This document shows positions 52,001 through 64,000 of a DNA stretch of 64,000 nucleotides, one piece after another; the first letter of the stretch is position 1, and every line of letters starts with the position of its first letter. Below the pieces are notes generated by a model, which had not been told where the DNA came from, made no database searches, and was given only the letters and a program-made list of their open reading frames with translations. The position numbers and the translations under genes were made by a program. The DNA is from Mansonella perstans. Its lineage: Eukaryota > Nematoda > Chromadorea > Rhabditida > Onchocercidae. The stretch spans positions 62,001 to 126,000 of the forward strand of contig JBAMDO010000071.1 in NCBI GenBank assembly GCA_037074765.1. Direction: 5' to 3'.

Positions 52001-55000
52001 AGTGCCCAGTAAGTTGAATATTTACCTGGTCGTGACAAACTTCTACGTTTTTCTGGCTCTTCCGATTGCTGCTGTTTCAACAACTCATTCTCATAATTTA
52101 TCGAGCTCATTTCATCTATCGATAAAAATTGAGGCTGCAGTGGTTGCGAAGGTAATGGTGGTGGAGGAGGTGGAGGCGGTGGAGGTGGTAATGGCACTAA
52201 TTTTTCAGGAAAAATGGTAAAACTGTTTTCGGTACTATTGAGGTTTCCTGTCTGGACACTAGTAGCATGGCTTGCTCCATCCTGAAATTCATACTTCGAG
52301 AAAAAAAGGACGAAATTAACAAATATGAAGAATTATAATAAAGTAAATTGATGAGAAAAAATGATTAAGAACAAAAATTCTACTCTAAATTTGAGATCTA
52401 GGTAATAAATTTTTAAAACCCCGACCCAAAATGTCTGACAAAAATGAATAATAGACGAAACGTTTTCTGATCTGTTTGATACTCTTTATCTATTTTTCTG
52501 TTTGTGTCTTCTTTTGATTTATATAAATTATTTTAAACATTCAAACGTCCATCTTTCTATAAATTTTACGAATAATTCACGAAAACTTCAGTGATATTTT
52601 TATGAATATATTTTGTATAATGTTTCATTGATTGTTAAGAGGAAAAGATTTCGAATGAAATGGAAAGTATACTCAGTATAGCAAGATATAAAATGAAGTT
52701 CCTTACTGATGATTTCTAATGAAACGATAATAAGAATAAGCAAATCTTTTCGGCTTCATTTTCCATTGAACCTATTAAAGTACTCAATGAGATTTCTTTT
52801 ATTCTCTTTTCCATCTAAAACAATAAATTTCATGATATTTAGGATGAAAAATCCTACAATTGATACAAAATGGGACTACTTTTCCAAAAAGTATTAGAGC
52901 AAATGGAGAGACAGAAAAAGAAACGATGAAGTTCTAAAGGATCCCAAAGAACATTATAAAATATTATCGTAGATTTAATAAAAAAATTTCAGTCTTCTAA
53001 ATGTTACCTACTATATTCTACATCACTATCTTCCATATTATACTAACTTATCGCGGACATAAGATGAAAAAAAGAGTTGAATTAAGCAAATAAATAATAC
53101 CAGTATGTCATCAATCTTCGTAGCGCAAGTCTTCAGTACTTCGTTTGGAACTATTTCATCAGTTTTTGAGTGTACGTTTAATTTCTTTAGCTCATCTTCA
53201 GTGCCAATTACATCCGATGATAACAGTAATTTAAGTCGATGGGGACAGTGACGCAAATTTTGATGATATGTTGCCACGTTATCCAGAACAGCACAACTAC
53301 CATGATCTTTCTTATCCAATTTCTTCATCAAATCACTACAGCTGGGCTGATCATGTCTTTCATTTTCCATATGGTCCGAAAGTAAAACCTTTGCAGCCTT
53401 ATCGTTAACGCAACCATCTGTTGTGCAAGAATTGGGGCGTTTTTCGGTTTTTTTTATGATTCCTACTTGGTGTCTGTAAGCATGACGATACTTTGATATT
53501 TTTCGCATGCTACTAGATGGATCCAGGGGACTGTCTGCATCAAGCTGATCGATCTGCTCTCGTATTTGTTCCCGTAACTCTAACAAATGTTCAAGTTTCA
53601 CATCTTCTGGAATGTCCGCCATTGGCAATGACGCATTACACCTGAAATTCTAGTCAAAATTTTACTCAAATCTAAAAATTAACTTAGGAATTTGGTCCAA
53701 AATAAAACTGAGGAACTTCCTTTTCAGATTTGATGATTCGGAAAGCATCAAAATGAATGGCAAGAAATGTAACAAACACCTCTGTCGAATGAATTACAAA
53801 CGTGGAACAGTTCGACGGATTTGTTCGCATAATTCCTGTCATCTGATGCTTTGCAGTTTTTCTTTCTTTTTCAGTTTAAAAAAATGAACCATATATTTCG
53901 AAAATGATAATTATAAGAAAAAGCTATTGAAGCTGTTCAATTACAATTTAATATTACTGATATTTATGTAGGTATCTAATCTGTTGGATTGTTGTAGATA
54001 AACTTGTCAATATTTATTATTGCTACATTGCACTTGTTAATTCAACATCATTTTGCTGCATAAACTTATTGCTAACAATACTTTTATATCAAAACTAATG
54101 ATATACTACGCTTTCTGTTAAAACATTCTTCGACGATAATCAATAATGATCGTAACTATTAAGAATAGCAAATATCATCAGGCTTATTACTAGATCATTA
54201 GGCTTATTACTGAAATCTCAACATAATCTTATTGAATTTGCAATAATTATTGGTGAATTGAATTGTTATATCAAATTCATTATTTAATGAGAATTTAATG
54301 AATAAAGAATAATGAATAAAGGCTAATCGATACCACTGAGTGCATTAATCACTGAAAAGTGATTTTAAGTTGCATAAAATAATTTCGATTACTTCAACAA
54401 ATAAAGAATCTCAAAGTAATCTTTGCTGTCATATGTTATTTTTTGCTATTGTAAATGATTTATTCGAGCAAAAAAATTCTAAAATTACTCAGCAAATTCC
54501 TCAATGACATCAATTGCTATTAGTTTAATGCAAACGGAAAAGGAAAACTTTTAACTGCATTATGTCTCTCATAAAAAAAAAAGTGAACCCTTTCAGAATT
54601 GAATTGAATTGAAAATTTCCTGCAAAGTCCAACAATAACAAAAAAAAAAAAGAAAGAAAAAATTCATTCTTACAAATCACACATACATAGCATTCTAATA
54701 AAATATAAACGATCACAATATACATTTAGGACTAATCTTCCCTCCAATAATAAAATTGTTAGTCTTGATTACTTCAACAATGAAATGACCTCAATTTTTG
54801 ATCGTTACGGCTATTAATCCTAGTGACCAGTACTGCCCCTTCAAACACAAAATTCCTCCCTGATCCCAATCAATCAATATTATCATACTACATTACATCA
54901 TTACAAAACTACCCAATCATTTCCACAATTTTTAAATGATATGTTACATTATAACATTCATCAATCTTTGATCCTTTCAAAATATTGCACTATTTCGTTT

Positions 55001-55692
55001 ACTTTTGAATTCTTTTCAGATAATTTTACACTCATATTTCATCCTTATCAATATATCAATTCTTTAATTCTTTTAATATCACTATTCTGCTTCTCATTTT
55101 ATCTTGCCGAAAAAAAAAAAAAACAAAACAATCATGGGTAAAATTCATATTTTATGCTAAAATTATGAGATAAAATTAAAGGAATAGAATTTTAAGAAAC
55201 AATTTGTAAACTATAAAATATCTACTGCTCAATTCAATACAAATTGCTCTTCTTCAAAACTCTGAAAAACAATGAAATGGATGAGAACTAAGAGAAGTAG
55301 CGAGAAAAGAATGATAAAGACAAGGAACAAAGAGCTAATCAGAGTAATTTAATATGAGTTTATCCCAAAATTCAAAATTCTAAAAAAAGAAAATAACAAT
55401 GAAAAGAAAGAATCAGATTGCATAAATTCGAATACAATCTTATCTTTTGGTAAAATTTTGACTGAAAAAAAAAAAAAAAACAGCTCCAAATAAGAATTTT
55501 TTATACAATGAAACGATAAATGAGAATTACGAGAGAACTAAAATACTATTTCCGTATTAACAGAAATTATCACTCATATAAACTTTTCTTAGCAATTTCA
55601 TATAAAAATACGGCAAACCGGAATTGATATCCGGAAATGTAAATTAAAAAGCGAACATAATGAACTCACCCGCCCCACTCACTTTCACTCAT
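46026..55692 (-). CDS. pash-1: Microprocessor subunit PASH-1 (DGCR8 homologue), 15 exons
   Basis: Exons (minus): 55670-55692, 53101-53641, 52026-52281, 51508-51580, 51182-51380, 50600-50863, 50257-50343, 50067-50184, 49542-49713, 49173-49324, 48698-48839, 48048-48174, 47169-47354, 46498-46597, 46026-46270; 2685 bases, 894 residues, all phases fit. The nuclear protein binds primary microRNAs and partners Drosha. Residues 1-190 are charged and little conserved (MSESEWGG, then LEHLLELREQIREQIDQL). A poly-Pro run lies near 219-232. An acidic stretch (DEDESEDIDLLLEKP) leads to the WW region (YFDVLPEGWVEVTHSSGL) and the Rhed heme motif SAIPCLHQRR with Cys near residue 396. dsRBD1 runs about 547-665 (QGKTSVSVLHEYVQKVLK to KKTAKLDAARNALKVLIP) and dsRBD2 about 719-780 (ECLKRNAAYGDTEIK to KREGKQKASQAMLKK). 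Then come WGSLIRLYGHG, the tail region that contacts Drosha in DGCR8, and the stop after ALRIDL. It is longer than human DGCR8 (773 residues), mainly at the N-terminus and in a dsRBD1 insertion. Intron 1 is 2 kb. Confidence 0.93.
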
Positions 55693-57687
55693 TTGAAACA
55701 CTTTTTTACAATTCCAAACAAACTTCAAAATTCACAAAGATATATAAATAATATCGAAATAAAGTAATCAGCTCATGATATTTTTACACTCTTGCAGCTA
55801 TATTGTGAGTTATTTTCTTCAAATATACAAGATTTGATTTTTTATAGGATTGAAAAAGTATCATTTTTGGCTATTGAAAATTTGAATTATCAGGTAAAAT
55901 TTAACTGCAATGAGTATTGAATTGAAAAAGAGCTACGGAAAAAAAAACAATCCTAAAAATTATTCCCAATACAGAAAATTTGAAACACAATGAAAAACAA
56001 TAAACAACAATGATGAGAATAAAATAAAGGAATTATGATTTGTTAAAGGTCAAATTTTGTACAGTTATAACATCAGCCTTGATTGTCGGACGCAAAGTAT
56101 GTTTGCTACTCTCAACATGACATAAAATCATTGTTCACAAATTGGGTCGTATCAGTTCGAGCAAATAAGTACAATATGCTATTTGCATCCTGCACTATAT
56201 CTTTTTTTCAACGTTATACGATACATTAATATATCAAATGAAAAATACTTTAAAAGCTGGGAAAAGTTAACGAAAATCCAATTTTGATTCTAGAAAAGAA
56301 TTTAATAAAATTAGTAATTTTTTCATAATAGATTTCAAAATTTAATCAGCAATATGTTGTTGTAAGTTAATTATTCAATTAAATATTTAAATTATTAGAA
56401 GTTTACATTCTATCTACTGCAAAAAGTCTAACTTTATTTGTTTTCCTTTTCTACTATTCGTACGATCGATATTTAGTAGTATCTTCAAAGATCCAAAAAT
56501 AGCCCTAAAATAATGCGCATAATTAACAATGATAATCAATAATCCTGAAATTTTCTTGGACAAAGCTAGCTGTTCAATTTCTTTCTTTTTTCGTTTCTTT
56601 TCATTTTTCTTTTGCTTGTTTCAATTTTTTAGTATTTGTTTTTATTTTGCTTTAATTGGAATGAAATGCACAACAAGTTTTAGTCAGTATGTCTCTAATG
56701 TTTCCTCCCAATTAGTATTTTTCTCAAATTCAGTTTGCTGACTTTAATTTTGAAATGCAATGTTTAACATATTTTTATTCATTCAAATTGTCATTCTGTT
56801 CTGTTGACAGACTGATATCTTACAGCCAAGACATCTCTTCAACTAAATTCAGGGCAAGATATATGATCATTTAAAGTGAATAAAATTTTGCACAATATTT
56901 GTCAAGAATGTGTTACAAGAAATATTGGCAGAAATAATTTAGTGTGATTCATTCTTACTTTCAACTTAATTCATTGTCACAATCCAAATATTAGTCATTT
57001 AATAGGAAGAGAATTACTGAAATTGATTATATCAAGTTCAATTTTTGACACTCATCAATACCACTTTTATTCACCTTTACAATAATTATAGTATGTAACC
57101 TATTGGGATTTGGGCCAATGGCTACTCACTGAATCCTCATGATTTTTTAACAGATCATTTTGAAAATAGTACATTTAATCTGACCTGATCCAAATTTTTT
57201 TTTCGGAAAGCTTCTTTGCCATTTGAATATGCTAGAATTTTAACTTTAATCAGTTTTTTCTGTCCTATTGTTTTTCAAATGTTTCACATTAAAATATATC
57301 CATATTTCGTTCATTAATCCCAAACGATAAATTGATTAAATCCCATTAATTAAATCTTTTGTTAATTAAACTTTGACTCCCAACATCATATATTTTTCTG
57401 GATTTCATTAAGTTTCTTTTTTCGAAATCTGACCTAATGTTTTAAGACTAAACTAATTATCAAATTCCCTAGCATAGTGCAACGAGATCTGTTTTGCAGG
57501 AAATTTGTTCCTGAAATTAGTTATGTCATGATGGCCTGCTGGAATTGTATGCAACATTGAATTTATTCAGTTGTTGGAATTATGTGTGATTCATCAAATA
57601 ACTTCCTTTAATTGTCATTTAATGAGTGCTGAAACGCATTTGTTTCTTCAACGATTTAATTCGTGTGAAATAAAGCTTTCCCATTTT

Positions 57688-57753
57688 ATTCCTTTCAACG
57701 ATCTCTTTTTTCCAGAAAAAATTCCTTTCAACGATCTCTTTTTTCCAGAAAAA
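57688..57753. repeat. perfect 33-bp tandem doublet
   Basis: ATTCCTTTCAACGATCTC through CCAGAAAAA occurs twice without a mismatch. It is in frame within a short open frame (57571-57759), giving a doubled IPFNDLFFPEK, but that frame has no ATG or splice support. Confidence 0.9.
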
Positions 57754-57766
57754 ATATAATAAATAA

Positions 57767-59640
57767 TGAGTTTTCAACTTCTTGATTATACGTCAGTCAT
57801 TTGCTGTTAACAATACACTCACTACTGTACTTCAAATCATAGAATTGTTGGGACTTCTCTTCGCTTTCTTTTGTACCACAAATTAAGTCTCTCATTTATT
57901 TTTATGGAAGTAATAAAGAAAATTGAATAATCGAAGTCCCAACAAGTCCCAACCTTGCTCATCAAATGATAAGAGAAGTGAAACAATCGATTATCGTTAT
58001 AACAGTGCAATCATTATCATGGAGTATTTTATTTTCACTTGACTCAATTTTATTACTTTTTTTGATTTCTATAATTTCATATAAAATAGATATGCTTCAA
58101 CTTCTCTCATTCAAGAAATGAATGATATGTAAATGAATAAGTCGTAATTAGCATTTAAGTAATGCGTTCACATTACATTTATTGTGCGTTAATTATCACT
58201 TCATACTCTACTATTTTATCGGGGAAAAATAAAAGTCATTTCCCAATATATCCTAATTGTAAAGAACTTTATTACAACAATTTTTTCTCAGAATTTCAGA
58301 TTTAATATTACCTGCAAGACTTCTACCTGCAAGACTTACCTGCAAAACTTTCCTGTAAAAGATTTTGTTTGCATTTTTAACATTCTTAGAGTAAATTCGT
58401 TTGACAAATTGGAAAAAAAACAACTTCGAATAGTATTTTTTGCATATTATAATTAATTTTTTCAGGTTATAATTGGCTTGTTTTGCTTTTACGCTTTTTT
58501 CATAATTCATGCCCTTAGCAATTCTAAGCCAGTGGTTCGAAATTGCAGTCTATTTACATTCTATTTATGTAAATTTTTTTTTTTAGAATTCACCTACTTT
58601 ATTGAGTTCTTCATGTAATAACGTTATAAAACAATATACTACTTCCACGTTGAAAAAAGAGAGACCAACATTTACTTTACTTGGAGAAAAAATATACGAT
58701 TAATGAGTTTTCAACTTAACATCTCTTGATTATACGTCAGTCATTTGCTGTTAACAATACACTCACTACTATACTTCAAATCATAGAATTGTTGGGACTT
58801 CTCTTCGCTTTCTTTTGTACCACAAATTAAGTCTCTCATTTATTTTTATGGAAGTAATAAAGAAAATTGAATAATCGAAGTCGCAACAAGTCCCAACCTT
58901 GCTCATCAAATGATAAGAGAAGTGAAACAATCGATTATCATTATAACAGTGCAATCATTATCATGGAGTATTTTATTTTCACTTGACTCAATTTTATTAC
59001 TTTTTTTGATTTCTATAATTTCATATAAAATAGATATGCTTCAACTTCTCTCATTCAAGAAATGAATGATATGTAAATGAATAAGTCGTAATTAGCATTT
59101 AAGTAATGCATTCACATTACATTTATTGTGCGTTAATTATCACTTCACACTCTATTATTTTATCGGGAAGAATAAAAATCATTTTCCAATATATCCTAAT
59201 TGTAAAGAGCTTTATTGCAACAATTTTTTCTCAGAATTTCAGATTTAATATTACCTGCAAGACTTCTACTGCAAGACTTACCTGCAAAACTTTCCTGTAA
59301 AAGATTTTGTTTGCATTTTTAACATTCTTAGACTAAATTCGTTTGACAAATTGGAAAAAAACGACTTCGAATAATATTTTTTGCATGTTATAATTAATTT
59401 TTTCAGGTTATAATTGGCTTGTTCTACTTTTACGCTTTTTTCATAATTCATGCCCTTAGCAACTCTAAGCCAGTGTTTCGAAATTGCAAAGTCTATTTAC
59501 ATTCTACTTATGTAAATTTTTTTTTTTAGAATTCACCTATTTTATTGAGTTCTTCATGTAATAACGTAACAGTACAATATACTACTTCCACGCTGAAAAA
59601 AGTGAGACCAAACGCTTACTTTACTTCAAGTTTTAATTAT
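57767..59640. repeat. tandem duplication, about 944-bp unit, two copies
   Basis: Copy 1 (57767-58690) and copy 2 (58702-59640) align over their whole length at an offset of 943-944 bases, with few substitutions and small indels. Shared marks are TACGTCAGTCATTTGCTGTT, the inverted repeat around GTTGGGACTT, and a run of ACCTGCAAGACTT words. No gene is inside, and no terminal repeats or target-site duplication were seen, so a local duplication is likelier than a transposon. Confidence 0.92.
57845..57945. repeat. 12-bp perfect inverted repeat within the duplicated unit
   Basis: TTGTTGGGACTT (57845-57856) and AAGTCCCAACAA (57934-57945) flank 77 bases. In copy 2 one arm carries a substitution (AAGTCGCAACAA), but the adjacent AAGTCCCAACC still pairs. 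Confidence 0.7.
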
Positions 59641-60689
59641 TGGTTAAAATAAACAATTGATTAATTGGATCATCGATTTAGTGCAAATTGAACATCTGTC
59701 GTTTACCTTCTTTTTTTTATTTTTACGAATCATTTATTTTGACATTCAGTAGTATTCTGCTCACAAGATAGGTTTAATTATTTGCAGATATTTGATACTT
59801 TTGATGTCTATATAGATGTTAATAGAATTATTAAGGAAAGAAATTAATATTATATTTTTCTAATTAGAATTTAAAATAATATTATTTCCGAATGAACAAT
59901 TATTCTTTGAATACTATGATGATGATTGAATTTTATTTTTGATTCCAAAAATAATTGGAAAGAAAAAATTTTTCTTTTTCGAAGAAAAAAAAGTTTGCAA
60001 TAGTCAAAAGGAAACGCAAAATATTTTTATTTATTAAACTATTGGAGTACTTCATTTCATTTAACTAATAATAGTTAAAGGAAAACAAAAGTACACTTAG
60101 CAAAAAATCATTCACTGAGCTAAATATTTATTATCAGAGCCATAATTCCTAACACATTAAGCTATCAGTACTGTATTTTAGCTTGAAAATGATTTTTAAA
60201 GCACTCAATGTTTTTTCGTATTTTGTTTCATTAAATTAAAGATGTTTAAGTCTTTTTGAAAATTTGATTATAGACTGAAATATCTTTTTGACTCATATTC
60301 CAAGAATCGTATGACCTGCTGCTATTCCTTTTGCATTATCTTAAGGTTACTTTTTCCGACAAATGGCAATAGATGCTATAACGAAAGGCCAATGAAAAAA
60401 ACCAACAGCTATAAAGATGTCCAATTTTACCTAAAAATTCTATTGCTGTTTCTTTAAGCTGCTAGAATGAAAGACGATGTAAGGCATTTTTGAAATTTGA
60501 AAACATTTTAAAGAAAAAAGAAAGATGAGGAAAATAACTGAAATTTGAATAAATACACACAGAGGAAATAATAATACTCTCAACAAACGATGCTTTATAA
60601 TGGAAATCAAATTTTCTTTAAATCGTGGGAAGAAATTGCTGCTATTAAGAATATTAATTTTTGCAGTGATATTTCATTGATTCCATTCA

Positions 60690-60812
60690 AGTTTGCCCTA
60701 AAATTAAATTCATGTTTTTAAGTTAATTTTTTCTTAAAATTAAACTTTTCAAGTTTGCCCTAAAATTAAATTTATGTTTTCAAGTTAATTTTTTCTTAAA
60801 ATTAAACTTCTG
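60690..60812. repeat. 62-bp tandem doublet
   Basis: AAGTTTGCCCTAAAATTAAA through TTCTTAAAATTAAACTT occurs twice head to tail with two or three changes. Confidence 0.88.
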
Positions 60813-61914
60813 TGTTTTGAAGCAAATACTCGTAATATAACAAAGGAACAAGAATCTAAATTACTTTGAACTATCATTTGTTGTTTTCCGAGTATTTGTA
60901 ATGGTGATAGTTAAACATTCATTGTGAACTTCATGATACTAATTCTTTTATTGATTTCGTATTTGTCCTCTTGGCCTTGGCCATTCCATTCTCATATCTA
61001 ATGGATCGGTATTATCGGAATTACTGTTGCTAATCAAGCGCAGAATAATGTTCGTTTTGTTTGATAATATTTGTCACATTAGTCTATCACATCATCTACT
61101 TCAGCAATGCTATCGATCGATCTCTGAATTCCTCAAATATTTTTTATCTGTACTTGAAAGCATAATACAAAATTACTTTCCATATTTTTTGTAAAGACAT
61201 ATATGTTGATATTTATTTGTTATATAACATTATTTTTAAACTTGCTAGTCCCAAAAAAAGTAGCTAAATTTTTTTTACTCCAAAAAAAACAGCAAATATG
61301 AATTGATCTGCATAGATGAACTGGATGAAATACTAATTTCCCATCAATACTAACTGGATCGTTTATGAAGCCATTAGCCTTTAAGTTGCTTACTTGTGAA
61401 CAAAGTAAAGATTGCTTTAAATATCTTTTCAAATGGATTCCTTTGCAAAAAGAATGCAACATGTTGCGATTACAACTGTCTTATTCGTTCTCGAGATATC
61501 GTGATTGTTTGTACAATTGATTTTATTCTTTCACTACGCTTATTTATTTATTCCAACCTGTCTCTCTTGATATCTTATATTTTTTCACCTAACATTTTCA
61601 ACAAAACAAAAGATATCTAACAATTAATTTTAGTTAATGGAAAATTTTTTTTTTTGCAAAAACAATCATTAATTTAATTGTTTTTTCAACTTTGCAGTTA
61701 ATTTGATGAAACTTTAGCAAATTCGTTTTAATACTGATCCGTATTATTACTAACTTCTAAAAGCTGATTTATTCCATAAGCTTGTACTTCTGCTAATATT
61801 ATGCTTTTATTTGTTTTGTTCGTATATTGCTTCGGGCTTATTGGCGATTTTAATCATCATTTCAGTTTAAATTTAAATTTTTAAAAATTAAATGTTAAAA
61901 ATATTTTGTCAGAT

Positions 61915-63974
61915 ATGAGCAGAGGATTGAAAGATCTTTCCGAGGAAGATATTAAATTGTTAAAGCAATCCTGGTTGATTATTGGTCAAAATATTCAGAA
62001 AATTGGTGTCGATATATTCATAATGATTTTTAAACAATGTCCTGAAGCGAAAAATGTATGAATTTTCAAATTTAAAATTAAATTTGTTACAATTTTATGT
62101 ATCTGAACAAGTCATTGATTAATTTGAACAAATGAATGATTAGCATGTAATATGTTTCGAACAGTTGAAATTTTTTTAAAATTCTTCTTAAAGTGTAACT
62201 TTTTCAGCTATTTCCATTTACGTATGCTTCAAGTAAAGACAGTGGCTTCATTAAATTTCATTCGTTACGATTTATGCAGGTAAGAAGTAAAGGAATTTTT
62301 CAAGCTGTAAAAGTGGCAGAATTTTTTTTAGGCTCAGATTATTTCAAATTTTGATGAATGGAAGGATATGAATGAAATTTTTGCACAGATAATAGCAAAT
62401 GCTTATTATGAATATAAGTTTACAATATCAGCATTAAGTAATTTTGTTTCAGTAATAAGCTTTTGCTATTTAAATTAAAAATTACTAAATTGTTTAAATT
62501 ATAAAAACTATTTAAATTGAAAAAGTAATTTCATTTCATCTATAAATGTAATAAACGAGGAAAGATTATTTAGCAAATTGAGAATCTGAATGAAAAAACT
62601 AAATGCTAAATTCAACTTTTAAAATTTATTTGTCATATCAAATTTAGGTCGTCTGAAGTAACAGTCTGAAGTAACTTAAATAAACAACTATCAAAATTAA
62701 TTCCATCCAACATTTTATTTTTCCAGGCAGTAAAAAGCGTTATTGATTGCGTAGAAAATTTTAATGAAGCTAATCCATTGTTAACTAATCTTGGCCATGT
62801 ACACGGGAGATTAAAGGTTTTCAATTTAAATTACTATTTTTTATTTTAAAAAAAAGTAGAATCTACGTTTTTTATCTTTGTTAAAGTAAATATTAATTTG
62901 AACTCAATTTAATTAATCACCACAAACCATTTTTTAATAGGTTATAATTCTTTCTCAAACATTAGCTTATTTTTCATTGTTTGTTCACATTTACGAATTC
63001 ACTTTCAAAAAGAGTTGAAATGATTAAGGACAGGAAAAAAGGATGAAAAAAGCTTTCGAAGTGAAAAAAACAAAGAAATGACAAAAGATAAGTAAGGGTA
63101 AGTTTCCACTTTTAGACCGGTTTTTTTCATTCAGGAAAGAGTGGATTTCAAACCGGAATACTGGGCAGTTTTCCGTGAATGTACATTGTATCATTTTAGA
63201 CGAGCCTTCGAGAGCAGCAGTGCCTGCTTCAGGTCGGTCCTTTCTTGATTTTTTGTCCCATTATTTAATGCCGTTATTTACAAATTTCAAATATAATTTG
63301 TTTTGTATTAGTTCCCTACCAATAACATTGTCCATACTTCTCATGTTTCATGCTGTTAGTGGTTGCATACTTCTACGAGTGTATATTTGCCGCACTCATT
63401 AAATTTCATTCTTTCCTTTTTGAATAAGGAATGAGGAAATTAATTAAAATATGCCCTTGTCTACCTGCTTATTTCAGCCTTCGCGCTTTTTCAGTATTAC
63501 ATCATCAATCCTAGATTTGACGTAGATTTGACGCATGAATTAAATCTTATCAAAAATTTCAAAATATTTTAATTTTATTAACCAAAGTAATTAATGGCAG
63601 TTAGTTTCAAAATTAAAAAATTTCGGAACAGTTATAAATATGCTGCTATTATACATTTGAAATTTCTTAAACTTTTGATAATAAATCAATTTCAGTGTTA
63701 CAAATTCATCATATCAAATTCTAAGTATTTTAATTTTAATCGGAACTTATATCAGAATAGAGTAATTATACTCATTCATTCATTTTATAGAATTCGAAAA
63801 TTATTCGGCTTTTCAAATTCAACAAATGTGGATCGTTTAATTAGTTTATGGGGTATGGTATTAGATTATATGATCAATGCAATGACAGTATCCTTTCAAG
63901 CCAACGTTAGAGCCAGGTTCAACTTTCATTTATTACGGTCTTTTAAATCTTATCAAAAATTCAAAATATTTTAA
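61915..63974 (+). CDS. globin, five exons
   Basis: Exons: 61915-62055, 62208-62279, 62727-62816, 63135-63232 and 63791-63974; 585 bases, 194 residues, phases consistent. The ATG lies two bases after an acceptor (TTTTGTCAG), probably the spliced-leader site. The A helix carries Trp20 (IKLLKQSW). LFPF (48-51) gives the CD-corner Phe. KFHSLRFMQ places the distal (E7) His at 65, and LGHVHG places the proximal (F8) His at 97; both heme-side histidines are present. The G and H helices are EYWAVFRECTLYHFRRAF and LISLWGMVLDYMINAMTVSF. It is an intracellular-type globin without a signal peptide. The first 10 residues are a short extension; the tail after VRAR may be intronic if the donor CAG|GTTCAA at 63916 is used, in which case the gene continues past the window. 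Whether it binds O2, NO or senses redox state cannot be told from this. Confidence 0.88.
62332..62451 (+). other. in-phase cassette inside the globin gene, possible alternative exon
   Basis: In the second globin intron an excellent acceptor (TTTTTTTTAG) precedes 120 open bases ending at TCA|GTAATA. They start and end in the same phase as the intron, so inclusion would add 40 residues (starting AQIISNFDEWKDMNEIFAQI) between helices E and F. Globins do not normally have an insert here, so it is left out of the main model. Confidence 0.25.
63543..63598. repeat. direct repeat arm 1 (partner at 63946-64000)
   Basis: ATCTTATCAAAAATT(T)CAAAATATTTTAA and the following TTTATTAACCAAAGTAATTA are repeated almost exactly about 403 bases downstream at the window edge. 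The two arms flank the last globin exon. Confidence 0.85.
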
Positions 63975-64000
63975 TTTTATTAACCAAAGTAATTAATGAC
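63946..64000. repeat. direct repeat arm 2, runs to the window edge
   Basis: Second arm of the repeat at 63543-63598. It overlaps the proposed stop codon of the globin. The duplicated block may continue beyond the window. Confidence 0.8.

Larger units (their letters stand above)
55693..61914. other. spacer between pash-1 and globin
   Basis: The pash-1 promoter should lie in the first part; no motif was recognised. Then AT-rich DNA, a 33-bp doublet, a 944-bp tandem duplication (57767-59640) and a 62-bp doublet follow. A minus-strand open segment at 61220-61400 contains NGFINDPVSIDGKLVFHP and is preceded by the acceptor-like AACTTAAAG; it could be an exon relic, but nothing links to it. Confidence 0.5.

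Noticed and set aside
53038..53100. Tail of the longest ORF after codon DDIL (VLFICLIQLFFSS...)
   Set aside because: Intronic: a donor CTG|GTATTA at 53101 joins in phase to the 52281 exon, and the tail is typical AT-rich read-through.
53620..53641. ATG at 53622 as the pash-1 start
   Set aside because: The upstream exon 55670-55692 joins in phase and supplies a better start; 53622 remains possible for a shorter isoform.

Overview
The window reads as nuclear DNA of a nematode. It is strongly A+T-rich (about 70% by eye). Its genes are split into many short exons with nematode-style 3' splice sites (usually TTTCAG or close), and several start codons lie just after such a site, as expected for spliced-leader addition. 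The long AT-rich spacers full of minisatellites suggest a parasitic clade III (filarial-type) genome, but the species is an inference only. No bacterial, phage, CRISPR or organelle signal was seen.

Three loci are recognised with good support. (1) An inhibitory SMAD of the SMAD6/7/Dad type on the minus strand, 15748-21238: eight exons, all phases consistent, a full MH1 zinc site and a C-terminus without SSxS. (2) The Microprocessor subunit PASH-1/DGCR8 on the minus strand, 46026-55692: fifteen exons, 894 residues, with WW/Rhed region, heme-ligand motif IPCLH and two double-stranded-RNA-binding domains. (3) A globin on the plus strand, 61915-63974: five exons and both heme-side histidines. Two more loci look real but belong to no family I recognise: a 120-residue membrane protein (2595-3044, minus) and a 294-residue secreted protein with a basic Gln-rich tail (8920-11319, plus). 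A three-exon small gene (12391-13067, plus) is likely but less certain.

Layout: 1-2.6 kb spacer; 2.6-3.0 kb membrane protein; 3.0-8.9 kb spacer with minisatellites; 8.9-11.3 kb secreted protein; 12.4-13.5 kb one or two small candidate genes; 15.7-21.2 kb I-SMAD; 21.2-46.0 kb a gene-poor tract with tandem repeats, a long ATC microsatellite, a G-quadruplex-type motif, hairpins and several short ORFs kept as low-confidence candidates; 46.0-55.7 kb pash-1; 55.7-61.9 kb spacer with a 944-bp tandem duplication; 61.9-64.0 kb globin.

The genes do not form a pathway or operon. I-SMAD damps TGF-beta/BMP signalling, PASH-1 partners Drosha in microRNA processing, and the globin binds heme. I found no convincing undescribed multi-gene system. 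The most interesting leads are a hairpin plus two-codon uORF in the I-SMAD leader, an insertion inside PASH-1 dsRBD1, an in-phase cassette in the globin gene, and long hairpins at 43.8 kb and 14.2 kb.
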